NCBI GenBank assembly: GCA_949358305.1
Contig: OX442321.1
Location: 5,419,605 to 5,483,604, forward strand
Direction: 5' to 3'
DNA: 64,000 bases
DNA from: Strigamia acuminata
Lineage: Eukaryota; Arthropoda; Chilopoda; Geophilomorpha; Linotaeniidae
Of this stretch, positions 32,951 through 46,840 are shown in pieces. Each line of letters starts with the position of its first letter. Position 1 is the first letter of the stretch. The notes beneath the pieces are model-generated. The model had not been told where the DNA came from. It ran no database searches and saw only the letters and a list, made by a program, of their open reading frames with translations. Made by a program: the position numbers and the translations under genes.

Positions 32951-35900
32951 CTAAAAATCACTGGATTTGTACATGTCGCAAAGCAGTCTTTCTATTGGTA
33001 TGCTTCCGATTGTCTTTTTGAAGAACAATTCTTCTATCGTGTGAGCACCGACTGCTTTTAACGTTGGCAACAAGAGTAGGAGTTTCCCGAACCGGAACGG
33101 CTGCGCAGGGTACGTCGTTTGGATGTATTTACTGAGAGTCAATTGAGCTTGGTCTTGCAAGGAGGCGACTACCGCTACGTCGCGAAGGATTCTTAAATCT
33201 GGACCGGAGGAAGATAAAACTGGAAATTAGAAAACAAAATATATCCAAAACCCTTAACGTTCAATGTTAAATTTACCAGTTTTAAATAGTACAATCGCTT
33301 TCAAACATGCGTATTCTGTCACGTCGACTTGCATCTCTTTGAACTTGCCCAGAACATCTTGAAATGCGTGAATTTCATTCATTATGGCCATCAGTCTATC
33401 AGGACTAAGCCGATCTTGAGACAAACCTTAAAATAACACAGAATTAAATTAAAATCATCTAAAATCATCTAAAATCATCTATAATCATCTAAAATCATCT
33501 AAAATCAGCTAAAATCATTTAAAATCGTTTAAAATCGTTTAAAATCGTTTAAAATCATTTAAAATTACTTAAAAATTATTCACAGTAATTTAAAATCATT
33601 CATAATCTTTTAAAATCATTCATAATATTTTAAAGTCATTCATAATCTTTTAAAATCATTAAAAATTATTAAAAATTATTAAAAATCATTTATATACCTG
33701 CTGCTGTGAGTAAAGGGGCAATTTCCATCGGCATAAAGAATTGTGCGGCTCCTAGCACGAACAAATCGCGCCAACCTTCTTCTAATAACAACAACTAAAA
33801 AAGATTTAAAAAATAATTATTTAATTGTATTTAACCAATAAAAAACTACAATCAAAAAATGAAATAACATTTACTTGGTCTCTAAACGGAAGTCCAGTAA
33901 AAGCAGGAACATTCTTCGCCCATTTAACATTCATAAACAGCAGCCGCGCGGCAGTCTCGCAAATCGAGTCCGCATTTCCAAAATAACTGACAGCGAGTTC
34001 ATGAGGATACTAAACCACACCCGAAACAAAGTTAACTTCTCCCCATAAATTTATTCGATTAATTTATTTACCTTTGGCGTAGGTTGGCATATAACAGTAG
34101 GCCTAATGGAAGCAAGAGCGGAACACTCTCCAATCGCTCTCATCTCCGAGCTCTGCATTGGCGACGTGAGACGAGTTAAGAAGTGCGGGGGAGCCAGGTG
34201 AGCAGAAGGACCCGGTGCAAGCACATCTCCCGCTGACGACTCCTTCAGGTACAACGCCACTTGGCGTCTCAAAGTGGAGTTCCGAGGACCTCTTTCGTGC
34301 TGAACAGCTGTGGGAAAAAATTACACCAATAAAAATACCGTCGTGGTGCACTGTGGGGCCCTGTGGGGCCCCACGGTGGCCGCGGCTAAACAGTTGCGGT
34401 GAATTTAGAGGATCTGGGACTGAATGAAAAAAACAAGCCAACAGATTTGGTCAGCACGCTTCACTGACCCAAAGCCTGACTTAGTTGCAGTCAACTGGAA
34501 ATAGCCATAGGGCAAAGAGCTAGTGGCGTTGGACACCCTCTTGCCTGGCTTTCCCTGGCTTCTCTTTCTCCCCTAAAGTTTGGCTTAAGCCCCTCGTTTC
34601 GGCTTCTGTGTTTACTGCAGTGGACACGTTTGATAAATATGAAAAGTGGGCTGAGAAAAAATGTGTGGGAAATGTGTATTCAAGTTTTGTGTAACAGTTT
34701 GCAGTTTCCGGAATGGGGCGACACCTGGTTAGGTTCGGATTTCGAATTTCGACTCGAGCAACACACCTGAGTGGGTTGAGAGAGTTTGGGCGGAGAATGT
34801 GTTCTATAGTTACAGGAAGCGCGGGGACCCGATTTCTATGCGAATGCGACTTTGCAATGTCGGTTACTGGGAAATTAAACTCTTTTTGTGGGCAGTGGGA
34901 CACGGGAATGCATGGTTTTGCGTAAAATGACAAGAAAGTTGCAAGTATTGGTCAATATTTAACAGAAAAACGAGAAAAGCGAACAAATTTCAATTAGGGC
35001 CCAAAATTGGTCGTAAATTTGCGATATTTTTATGGAAAATGAGACACTATTTCACATATTTTCTAAAATAATTCCCTCAATCGACGTAAATTTTCAATTT
35101 AAGCTCGATATTTTCGAGAAAACGATGCGGAAAAAAGGAGAAAAATGATTTTAATTTTAATTTCTTTTTCTTACCATCTTTGTTCATTCCTGCTTCGAGG
35201 CACTTTTTAAGTCGACACGCCCGACACTGATTCCTATGCGTTTTGTCGACAGGACAGAGCCCCTGTCCCCTGGCTTTGCACACGTATTTTCTGTTCCTTC
35301 GAATGGATCTCTAAATAAACAGAGAAGAATAAGAATCGCGCTCGTTCGAGTTGGTTTCGGTTGTGCTGCTGGTGTTTTCGGGCCGAGGGTTTGACAAGGG
35401 GAGTAAACGGTCAGACCGGGGGCAAGTGAGTTGAGTCGACAGGTAAATGAAGTGAGACAGGATAAGCCTCATTAACTGCCAAGTATCTCTATCAGCAAGG
35501 AGAAAAACACGGTGATGGAAACACCCGATACGACTCGTCATGTCATGGGTACAAGGTCACTAATTGACGGGGAGAGAAAAAGGAAATCGAACGAGACAAG
35601 AAACAACAACAACAACAACTCGAAACACACAACGCAGATGGTCGACAAACTCTTACCTTGAAGAAACCAGCGCATCTGTAAAATAAAAAACAAGAATTAA
35701 TTTTAATTTTAAAAAATTAGAATAAATTTATTTTGTTCTTTTGTTTGTGTGAGTAGGTACTCGGTGGGTTTGAAGGGGTTGCGATCAAACGCCAATTTCA
35801 TAGTTGACTCGCTCACCACATTGAGATGAGACTTAATTGATGGGCAAAGATTGCGGCATGCAGCCCGTAGGGTGTCGCTTTTGGATTAAATGAAGCGCGA

Positions 35901-36751
35901 ACCACAAAGACGCCCTCAACAGCTGCCCCATACTGCGATACAATGAGAAACTCAGCCCGACACTAATAAATGTATACCACGCCGCGTATTAATGTCACAA
36001 ATCACGAGGATTTCTCTAATTAAATTCGGCTAAACCGGGAAATCACGAAAATTTGTCTAAATAAACTCGATAATACTCGAAAATGACGAGAATTTCGCTA
36101 ATCAAACCCGATAAAACCCGAAAATCGTGAGAATTTGTCAAAATAAAATGGACAAAAGTCGAAAATGACGAGAATTTCTTTAATTTAAACTCGCCAAACC
36201 CGAAAAATACAAAAATTTCTCTAAATAAACTCGATTATACTCGAAAATCACGAGAATTTCTCTAATCAAATCCGATAAAACCAGAAAATCGTGAGAATTT
36301 GTCAAAATAAACTCGACAAAACTCGAAAATTACGAGAATTTCTTTAATTTAAACTCGCCAACCCCGATAAATACAAAAATTTCTCGAAAAAAACTCGACA
36401 AAACCCGAAAAACACACAAATCACATGTAAACATTGTATATAAACACAGCAAATTGAATTTACCACCATTTAACGCTTAATAAAATCAATGTTTGCACAC
36501 TCACCCATCACAGGCAAATATTCCGTAATGTTTTCCTGATGAATGATCCTGACACACTTTGCACGGTATATCCAAAAGAATTCGACCTGAAATATCCAAA
36601 TGGCATTGAATTATTAAACTAAAATTATTCCCTTTTTAAAAAAAAAAAAAAAAAAAAATTCACAATTTTGATTTTTCTGATTTTTCCATTTTTTGATTTT
36701 TGATCTTTGATTTTCTTTCAACTTACTCGAGGTCCCATTTGGTTTGTTCAT
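32951..36751 (-). CDS. tll: Tailless nuclear receptor (NR2E1/TLX family)
   Basis: Exons in transcript order: 36751-36727, 36586-36505, 35675-35657, 35310-35175, 34307-34072, 34009-33875, 33794-33698, 33426-33277, 33219-32951; total 1149 nt, 382 residues. Tailless is an orphan nuclear receptor, mainly a repressor, patterning the embryonic head and termini and controlling brain and eye progenitors. The N-terminus [20 protein letters not shown] is close to vertebrate TLX. The DNA-binding domain carries [20 protein letters not shown] and [16 protein letters not shown], followed by the family hallmark [14 protein letters not shown]. The ligand-binding domain includes [28 protein letters not shown] and the helix 12 region [20 protein letters not shown]. 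Other NR2E members (dissatisfaction, Hr51, Hr83) fit the hinge and C-terminus less well. The P-box exon is only 19 nt. Introns 3-4 are long and repeat-rich. Confidence 0.95.
33430..33690. repeat. 10-bp tandem array in a tll intron
   Basis: AAAATCATCT is repeated with drift to AAAATCGTTT, then to AAAATCATTC/ATAATCTTTT in a 20-bp alternation. It fills the intron between exons 33277-33426 and 33698-33794. Confidence 0.95.
34308..35174 (-). other. tll intron 4
   Basis: 867 bp between the second half of the DNA-binding domain and the hinge exon. No exon or repeat recognised. It is unusually GC-rich for an intron in this window (about 34340-34900) and may hold regulatory sequence. Confidence 0.6.
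35657..35675 (-). other. tll: 19-nt microexon encoding the tll P-box
   Basis: Minus-strand sequence ATGCGCTGGTTTCTTCAAG lies between an acceptor TTTTACAG and a donor GTAAGA. It completes Gly and encodes CAGFFK, the recognition-helix core of the first zinc finger. Frame is kept only if it is included: the upstream exon ends GAT GG and the downstream exon starts AGA TCC. Skipping it would shift the frame. Confidence 0.93.
36000..36430. repeat. Higher-order repeat in a tll intron: about 41-bp subunits, 164-bp super-unit
   Basis: Subunits of the form CTCGAAAATGACGAGAATTT with variable spacers. Four subunits form a 164-bp block: AAACTCGATAATACTCGAAA at 36063 reappears at 36227 with one change. 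Confidence 0.85.
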
Positions 36752-39700
36752 CTTCCTCACACATAATCCAGATCTTTTCTGAGTCGCGGTCCCTGCAGCA
36801 CCACACCTCAAACTCGCATCTCCGCCCCACCAACCCCGATTGGCCGCCCCAGTCACGTGCACCGCACCACCACGCCTTCGCACACCCCACCTTTCCCGCC
36901 CCTTTCCAGCTTTCTGACTTCGCACGTAAGGTAGGAGGAGACTCCTCGAGTTTTCTTCACTTTTATTGGCTCCCCAATCAACTCTCGCTTAAAACACTCC
37001 GAGAAAACCAAACACGAAAAACGAAACTACAAAACGCATTTCCTCCACTTCCTCTTTAATAATTATCCTCACCTCGTCCCACCGACCCAGGAAACGTCGG
37101 TCAACTTCAAAAGTGACCAAAAGTCAGCAGGTGAGCTCCACGTTTAATCCTTTGAACCCGTGGAGCGTGGAAAAGCCAACGGCTTAACCAATTCGTCTTA
37201 AAACGAACAAAACGACACGAAAAACAAAAAAAAAAACCATAAAACAGAAAAATGGCGCAAAGCCAATATGTAAAAATAAATTTTAAATAAATATATTTTT
37301 GAAAAAAAAATATTTAAAAAAAAAAAAATTTCTTTTGTGTGTCCGGTACAAAACACCGTCAGTGGTTCCTCCGCGCTCCTCGCCTCTCCTCTCCTCTCCC
37401 CTTTTCTGCTTCGAGTGTTCTTGTGTTTGGAGCAAACCCTCTCCAAGTCTGATGGTTGGCCTAAGCCTAATCCCGGCTCGAGGGCGTCGCTGGCTTGTAG
37501 TGATGCAACTCGTGGAACCCGGCTTCGGCTTTTGTCGACTCCGAAGTCACAACAGACGGCCGAGCCGAGTCAAAGGCTCACGGCTCACCTGGATGGCATC
37601 GCCTCGTTAGAGCGAAATGGCTTTTTCGTCTTAATTGCTCGTTCCGACACGTTTTGAGACGTTTGTTCGTGTCGGCGGTTCGTTGTTTGGGTTCGAGGAA
37701 GTGTCGTTTTGATTGCCGGGATGTGTTTGGGGGTGTTTTGATGACGATGTCGTTATAACGAGAAGTGAGACGTTAATCCGGAAATCGGCCCGAGGCCACG
37801 AGTCCCTTATGCTTTCCCCCACCCCATCCAATGGACCCAGGTTCATTTTATGGACGACTTCATCAGACCCCGGTCGTGTCAAGTCCCAAGATTGTGCCGG
37901 CAGAGGGAAAAGTCTAAAGGAACCCACTTAGCAGCCACGGCTCAATCACTTTAGAAATTCCATCGTTTTCTAAAAGAAAATGCTTTTTCCTCATTTAAAA
38001 CGAAGGAAAATAGCACAGAACGACGTTAAAAAAATAGACAAAAGTGTCAAATGTTCTCATTTGGCACCATGCAGTCGCTAGCGTGAAAAAATTGAGTTTA
38101 GGGTTATTTTTAGTTTTTATTCGTTTTTGGTATTTTTGGGTCGATATTTCTTAAATAAAACACCAAACGAGTAAAATCCAACACGATTTGACATTTATTA
38201 TCCGTATTTTGAACTCCGACGAAGCGATTTGATGCGAAAATGCGTGGAATAATAAAAAGCACAACACGAAGTATAGCGCGCGGGGGATAATTTGGATGGG
38301 TATGTAAAACGGTGTTGCCATGTGGCTACCGTATCCTTGTGGGAAAAAGAGACGAGTTACGAGTAGATCGTGTTTCATGAGAACAACTCGGCATCTCCCT
38401 CGCTCCTATTGACAGCTCAGCCATCAGAAAGAGAGTGGCCGAGGAGCCCGAACAAAACCGAGGCAGCAACATCCTTTTGAATGGATTCTGTTCAAGTGGC
38501 AGGCGGGTTATCTGGTGCGAGTCAGGGGAGGCACAAAGTCCTCCCGGCATACAACTTCGAGTGAGCAGCTGCCTTTCAATCAACCACCAACTTGATGAAA
38601 ACATCAATGGATTGGTCAAAACCATTTTTCGCCGTTGCCCCCTTCACTGTCTCGCGACCCTCATTTCTTTCGCTCATATTTATATTTCTCCTCCTTTTTC
38701 GCTCGTGCGAACAAATTCAGCCGGACTGATGCAAAACCAGTCAGTGGGGACGACAAAAAATGATGACATTGCTGCAAAAGTGACCGGAAGAGGGTTCAAG
38801 ACGCCTGGCGGAAGCGGCAGTTGCCGGCCAGCGCCGGGTGAAGGAGTTCATCGAGGCGGAAGGCGCGAGCGAGAGAAAGAGATGAGACGCAAAGACGAGT
38901 GGAGTGAGTGAGCGGAAAGAGGGATTCTGAGGGGGATGCAACTTCCTTTGACCAAACACTATCTTTTCTCGTTCCGTCAGCAAAATTTGTCGCTCTGGCT
39001 ACGTCCAAAAAAGGCTTTTAGCGATTTATTTCCGACCCGTTGCACCTTTAAACTGCAACTGGACGGGAAAAAATGCATTTTCGTGCCAAAATCAGCGAGG
39101 ATTCGACTCAAAATGAATTTAATTACGCTTTATAAACGTTTATTTATTTATTTCTTATTTATTTTCAATTGGATGTACAATACAAATGTCCTCTCGAGCC
39201 AATTGGGCGTGAATGGTTGTGAGTTTAGAGGGCGAGTGTATATGAGCAGAGAGTGCACTATTTGTTTGCTTAGTAGTGTTGATTCTCTCACCTCTATTGC
39301 GCACTACCGGAAGTAACCCATCAGTTGGACAAGAGAGTGAACCTCTCTTGTTACGCAACTGGCGTTGGCTCGTTTGTCCAAGCACGTGTGCTATTTGTGC
39401 AGCTGCTTCTTCTAGTGCCCCAATTTGAATGCTGTGACACACATTCGCCGAAATTAAGTCATCGGACACTCACACCTCATGCTGACACTCAAATCAATTC
39501 AATTTTGTACATATAGAAATCTGATATGTGTATATAAACATTTTATTACTACTCTAGCTATTACAGAACAGTAGATTACGGTGGATTACATGAATAAAAG
39601 AGTTGTAAAAGATTAATCGATAAGAGCTTTCATTAGCCGATGGTCAGCCATTATTGCCTCCGTAAGATTTGAATTTCTTACGGTGTGCATTTTACTACAT

Positions 39701-41495
39701 TTTCTTTTTGAATCGTAATTACTAATTATAATTCATTTACATCGAGAACACTTTGAAATGGCATTAATAATTTAACATCCGATTTCACTGGAGTAATTTT
39801 TCTTATTTTGTATATTTTTATTTTTATTTTGCATAAAATGGAATTTTTGGTGCATATTTTATGCGCATAAAACGAATTTTATTTTGCGTAAATATCCAAG
39901 GTCTATTCATTAAACACTGATTATAAAATGTCCAATTACGCAAACAAATCTGTTCTACGTTAAACATTAAAATAACTTTTTAAAAACCTACAAAAACTTG
40001 TTCGATTCTCAAAGTATCGGATTTTTAATTTTTTTCGTTATTCTTTCTGGTCACCAATCAATAAGGCAAGTGATGTTGACTTGACTGGAACAGGAACAAG
40101 AGTAAGAATAAGAAAAGAAGGGAAGAGCAAGAGCAAGAGCAAGAAGGGTGGGTAGGTGCAAAGAGTGCATTCCACGCTATCCCTATATATCCATCCATCC
40201 ATTGGTTTGCATCTTTGAGTGAGTTCTTTTGGCTGGGAAGGGCAGTAGAGTCCTTTGTGCTCGTATGTGGTGGGGGCAGTGCTCTTTACAATTCAATGGA
40301 CTCCCATTCAGTCGTTTGGGGCGGGCGACAATCGCAGCTCAAATTGGCATTTAGTCGCTGCACTAAACGGCCCACTGGCGTCTGAGCAGGGAGGCGGGGC
40401 ACTCACTACTACCCCTAGCGGGACCCCTAGCCATATGAACTGACGGCAACAGGTCAATGGGTCTATTCTCGAACGAACCTCATTAAAACAAAACGTTTTT
40501 CTCGCGCGAAACGTCGCCAAAATCGTCCAAATAAGCAACAAAGAACGATGGTTTCGGGCCGTCGCCATTTTGAGTTTGGACTTGTCGGTTTGCGCCAAGT
40601 GGCGGCAGTGTAGTCAACGAGATTTGGTGTATCGAGGTGGTGGTAGTCTATTGAGATATATCTCATCCCCCTACGAGGAGAAGAGGGTTCTTTTGAAAAG
40701 AACAGGAGTGCCGACAGCGCCACCTCGTGTCTGGTGACAAATTGCTGCTCACAGGCGTGTCATTGCAGCTCCGTGGAAAATGTCACTTCAAATACATCAT
40801 TAGAAACTCTTTCAACTGTTGTTATCTCGAGACTTGTTTACACGAACACAAAACAAGAAAAAATGCAATTTTTAAGAAAATTATTTTCCATTTTTGTTTT
40901 TATTTCATTAGTTTCTATTCCGTTGCGCGCGAATTGTTCACACGGAATAATTTTTTGTGTACTTGTGACGTCACACGGCGCGTCATGTGTGAAATGAGCA
41001 CAGGACGTCGGTCACCTCAAGTAGATTAAAAGCAGTGGATTATCCCTCTCAGATCGGCCTGCGAGACGCAATTGGATGCAAATTAGAGGTTTGGAGTGTT
41101 GTGGGAAAAAAAGAACATCGATGAAAACAAACTTTTGTGGGTGCCGGTGGCCGAATCAAACAGCTGCCGTTGGGCCTGGCCTGAGCTGCGCTGAGCCCCT
41201 CGACTGAGCGCGTGGCGCACGCGCAATTGCATCGTCGTTACTGCACGTTTAATTGCGAGATGAAATAGAGATTAGGATCCCATTACCGTCACCCTCCGAG
41301 TCTCATCTATTGAGTCACGTTATCATCATCACCTTTTAAAAACCGTTTGCGACCATCACAATAATAACGGATAGATTTTATCGGGAAAAATTTCGAATTT
41401 TTTTATTTTTTATTTTTCGGTCAAAAAAATATACAAAATATCCAAATTATTCATAGTTTCGTAACAAATTTAATTTAATTGAATATTTTTGTGAA
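36752..41495. other. Gene-free region upstream of tll, 4.7 kb
   Basis: No coding region recognised; scattered open frames of 60-160 codons lack any family similarity I know. It contains the tll promoter and probably its enhancers, and at the right end the 3' UTR of the cuticle gene. TAATCC, the core of Bicoid/Orthodenticle-class homeodomain sites, occurs at 36764, 37145, 37468 and 37774. Purine-rich tracts lie near 38860-38910 and 40100-40160. Confidence 0.5.
41402..41407 (-). terminator. Candidate poly(A) signal of the cuticle protein gene
   Basis: Reverse-strand AATAAA about 90 bp beyond the stop codon. Confidence 0.5.
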
Positions 41496-42622
41496 TTAAA
41501 ACTGAGAATTATCTACAAATTTATGGAAATTTTGGTTTTGATTTATTTGCCGCGGAGCGAACTGACTTCCTTGACTTTCACCGCCGAAACCGCCGCCAAA
41601 TTCCTGTCGGGAACTTCCGGAATATCTCCCATCGTCGTAATCGTTGCCGTCTCGTCTATTTCCGCCGAAAAATGGTTGGAAACCTTGTTGTTGTTGATGA
41701 TTCTGTTGATTCGCAGCCCCAAAACGCGGCAAATGTTGTTCTTGGAAATTCTGAGGCGCGAAATTAAAATGGCCGCCTCCGCCTCCGCCGCCATGATGGC
41801 CGCCGTCGCGATGCCCGCCTCCGTGGTGGCCGCCATGATGGCCGCCGCCGTTACCGTGATGACTTTCGCCGCTTTCGTGCGACGAACCATCGTCGTAATC
41901 ATAATCGTGTTGCTGCTGCTGTTGTTGTTTGTGTTTCCCAGCCTGAGCAGATGCGGCGGCAGCAGGTGGCGGCTTCGGTATCGTGGGCCCCGACGCTTGG
42001 AATCCATTTTTGTCGGCAATATAATTAATTTTCACTTCCTTTCCATCAGGTCCCATGTAACTGTAACTCCCTCGGACAGTGCCATCAGCATCGGTTGTTT
42101 CCGATCGTTGTTGACCGTCGGCCGTTTGAAAACCGAAGTTTCTCGATCCGTCGTGGTTCAAAGAGTTGAAGAAATTGGCCGGAATTATGTCCGGTTTCTT
42201 CTTCTCTTGTTGATGGAACCCCTGATTGGGATGATGCTGTTGCTGGAACCCCCCAAAGTGGTTTCCAGCGCCCTGGTATTCCTGATGGCCTCTGTCATTC
42301 CTGAATTGACTCTGCACGAGCACAAAGTTCAGAGCAACTAGCGACAACTTTGGACAAAAGAAAGAAAAAATTGAAGAAAAAATATGATAATTAAAGAAAA
42401 ATTTGACCAAAGTAACTCCGAAATAAGGTGGCGTAGGAGGATAAAATTAATGTGGTTTTTTTTGAATAAAAGTACGGAAAATCGTAGCTACGGCGGTGCT
42501 AAAGAGCCCGTCAAGTCAGTTTGCACGCGGGCTCATCGACTTGTTGCTACGCCACCGGTAATTTGAGAGATTGTACGTTTTTTTGTTGCACTTACCAATT
42601 TGTAAAGCATTCCATTCACCAT
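41496..42622 (-). CDS. RR-1 type cuticle protein (CPR family) with His/Gly/Gln-rich tail
   Basis: Exon 1 is 42622-42596 (9 codons) and exon 2 is 42347-41496; total 292 residues. The phase-0 intron splits the signal peptide, as is usual in CPR genes: MVNGMLYKL joined to LSLVALNFVLVQSQF. Residues 74-133 are the chitin-binding Rebers-Riddiford domain (chitin_bind_4): NFGFQTADGQ, GTVRGSYSYMGPDGKEVKIN and YIADKNGFQASGPTIP, the RR-1 form found mostly in soft cuticle. The rest is low complexity: Gln-rich before the domain, then Ala/Pro, poly-Gln, DYDYDD and a long Gly/His segment. His-rich tails could take part in cross-linking or pH-dependent assembly of the cuticle (inference). A 272-codon open frame on the opposite strand is a shadow of the repetitive codons. 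The protein should be secreted by epidermis. Confidence 0.95.
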
Positions 42623-43124
42623 GTTTGATGTTAAAATGGCAAGTGATTTGGTGTGTTGCATTTTAAAGGCTTTTCATTTAAACCATGACCTCATTTTCAG
42701 GTTTGAGTGAGAATTTATTTGGAGACAGATACGACCGGGTGTCAAGGTTGGCCTTCCAATTGCTTACACCCTCAATTCGCAATCTTCGGCAGAGAAGCAA
42801 TAATAATGATTGTGATAAATAAAAATAGAAATAATAAAGTATTTTATTTTTCTTTCTATTGATAGTGTTTTTTTAATGAGGTTAAAAAGAAAATTATGGA
42901 GAATTTGAATTTTTTAATAGTTAGGCCTACTTAAATGTAGGTGTAGATTGTTTTGTTTCTGCAAGAGTTGATATTAATTAGTGGAAACCAGTTTTCGAGA
43001 GTGAATCAGGAAGAGGAAAAGCGAGAAGATTTAGAGTGGAAAAATTGCGGGTTCTGGTTTTAAACTTTCACATATAATTCGAAACAAATTAACTGTGAAA
43101 TAAAACAAAAGATTCGTTGACTTC
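42623..43124. other. Cuticle gene promoter side
   Basis: About 500 bp upstream of the cuticle gene start and left of the transposon. AT-rich; no gene or clear core promoter seen. Confidence 0.5.
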
Positions 43125-43365
43125 ACACTCGATGGCTCTGAACAAAACGCAGGGTACACCCAAAATGGGGTACCCAATTTGGGTACCCAAGTAACACAAA
43201 ATTTATTTATTTTTTAATAAAAAGTTTCACATTTCTATAAGATTTGCTATTATTGGACATTATTTAACACATTTATTTACATGATAACATTGACTGTGAA
43301 TTATATTTTCCACAAATATAATTTCTTCGTTTTTTTGGATAAATCATTTCTGCTTTTTGGTTTTA

Positions 43366-43902
43366 GGGGCCGTCCATAAATTACGTAACGCTGATTTTTT
43401 GATTTTTAGACCCCCTCCCCCCCCCTTGTAACACGGTCGTAACTAATCCACAAACCCCCCCTAGAACTAGAATATTACGTAACAAAACTCACCACCCCCC
43501 CCCCCCCAAAAAAAAAAAATTTGATACATGCAAAAAAAAACAAAAATTTACAAAAATTTTCAAACAGTTTCAAAAATTTTCAAAAATTTTCAAACAGTTT
43601 CAAAAATTTACAAAAATTTTCAAACAGTTTCAAAAATTTACAAAAATTTTCAAACAGTTTCAAAAATTTTCAAAAATTTTCCAAAATTTTCCAAAATTTT
43701 CCAAAATTTTCCAAAATTTTCAAAAATTTTCAAAAATTTTCAAAAATTTTCAAAAATTTTCAAAAATTTTCAAAAATTTTTAAAAAAATTTTGTTACGTA
43801 ACATTTTTTAGAACCCCCTCCCCTCCCCGTCGTAACAACCCGTAACAAAATTTGAAACCCCCTCCCCCCCCTCCAGGCATTACGTAATTTATGGACGGCC
43901 CC
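43366..43902. mobile_element. Nested 537-bp MITE with termini GGGGCCGTCCATAAATTACG
   Basis: Perfect inverted termini of 23 bp, extending through ATTACGTAA, are flanked by TTA at 43363-43365 and 43903-43905. The inner zones are C-rich (CCCCCTCCCC) with GTAACA motifs mirrored at both ends. The centre is a CAAAAATTTT array. Three-base TTA duplications fit PIF/Harbinger-type insertion. It sits wholly inside the 43134-44397 element, so it inserted later. Confidence 0.88.
43540..43785. repeat. 30-bp then 10-bp tandem array inside the nested MITE
   Basis: The first part repeats AAAAATTTACAAAAATTTTC + AAACAGTTTC (30 bp). The second part is CAAAAATTTT (10 bp) for about 14 copies. Lys/Phe/Ser open frames here are artefacts. 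Confidence 0.95.
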
Positions 43903-44024
43903 TTACAAAACCAGGAAGAGTTAAACAATCGCAAAAAAGAAAATGTCGCCTGTGTTTGAGAAAAACAACACTGATTTTAAATCTGAATTTAAATCGATTT
44001 TGATGAATTTTTAACGAATTCAAG

Positions 44025-44150
44025 TCAATTTGCAACGAATTAAAGTCGATTTCTAACGAATTCAAGTCGATTTATAACGAATTCAAGTCGATTTATAACA
44101 AATTCAAGTCGATTTATAACGAATTCAAGTCGATTCATAACGAATTCAAG
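44025..44150. repeat. 21-bp tandem array inside the larger transposon
   Basis: AATTCAAGTCGATTTATAAC(G) recurs, with AATTCAAG at 44080, 44101, 44122 and 44143. Confidence 0.95.
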
Positions 44151-44406
44151 TTGGTTTTGGTAATTTATAATGAATTTATATCAATTTTGATGATTTTTTG
44201 AAAAGATTTTGGTGAATTTTTAAAATAATTTTGATAATTTTATGTTTAATTTTGTTTAATTTTTAATATTTGTGTCATAATAAAAATTGTATTGATTTCT
44301 GAAAATTTGTAAAAAAATTAATTAATCATTTCAGGAAATTTTGGGTACCCAAATTGGGTACCCCATTTTGGGTGTACCCAGCGTTTTGTTCAGAGCCACA
44401 CTCGAT

Positions 44407-46840
<2,434 letters not shown>

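Larger units (their letters stand above)
43134..44397. mobile_element. 1264-bp non-autonomous DNA transposon with about 60-bp inverted termini and 9-bp target duplication
   Basis: The termini GGCTCTGAACAAAACGC... at 43134 and ...GCGTTTTGTTCAGAGCC at 44397 are inverted copies. The match continues through GGGTACACCCAAAATGGGGT and ACCCAATTTGGGTACCC. The nine bases ACACTCGAT flank both sides (43125-43133 and 44398-44406). There is no transposase-like frame. A 9-bp duplication with long termini suggests a Mutator-like origin; hAT elements normally give 8 bp. The interior holds a second MITE (43366-43902) and a 21-bp array. Confidence 0.9.

Noticed and set aside
34215-34933. Possible small genes in a tll intron
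   Set aside because: Open frames on both strands are short, without recognisable domains, and fall in a GC-richer intron.
41523-42341. 272-codon plus-strand frame through the cuticle protein gene
   Set aside because: The minus strand has a signal peptide, an RR-1 domain and a proper intron; the plus-strand frame is an artefact of Gly/His/Gln codons.
43521-43845. Lys/Phe/Ser repeat open frames (KFSNSFKN)
   Set aside because: By-product of the CAAAAATTTT array inside the nested MITE.
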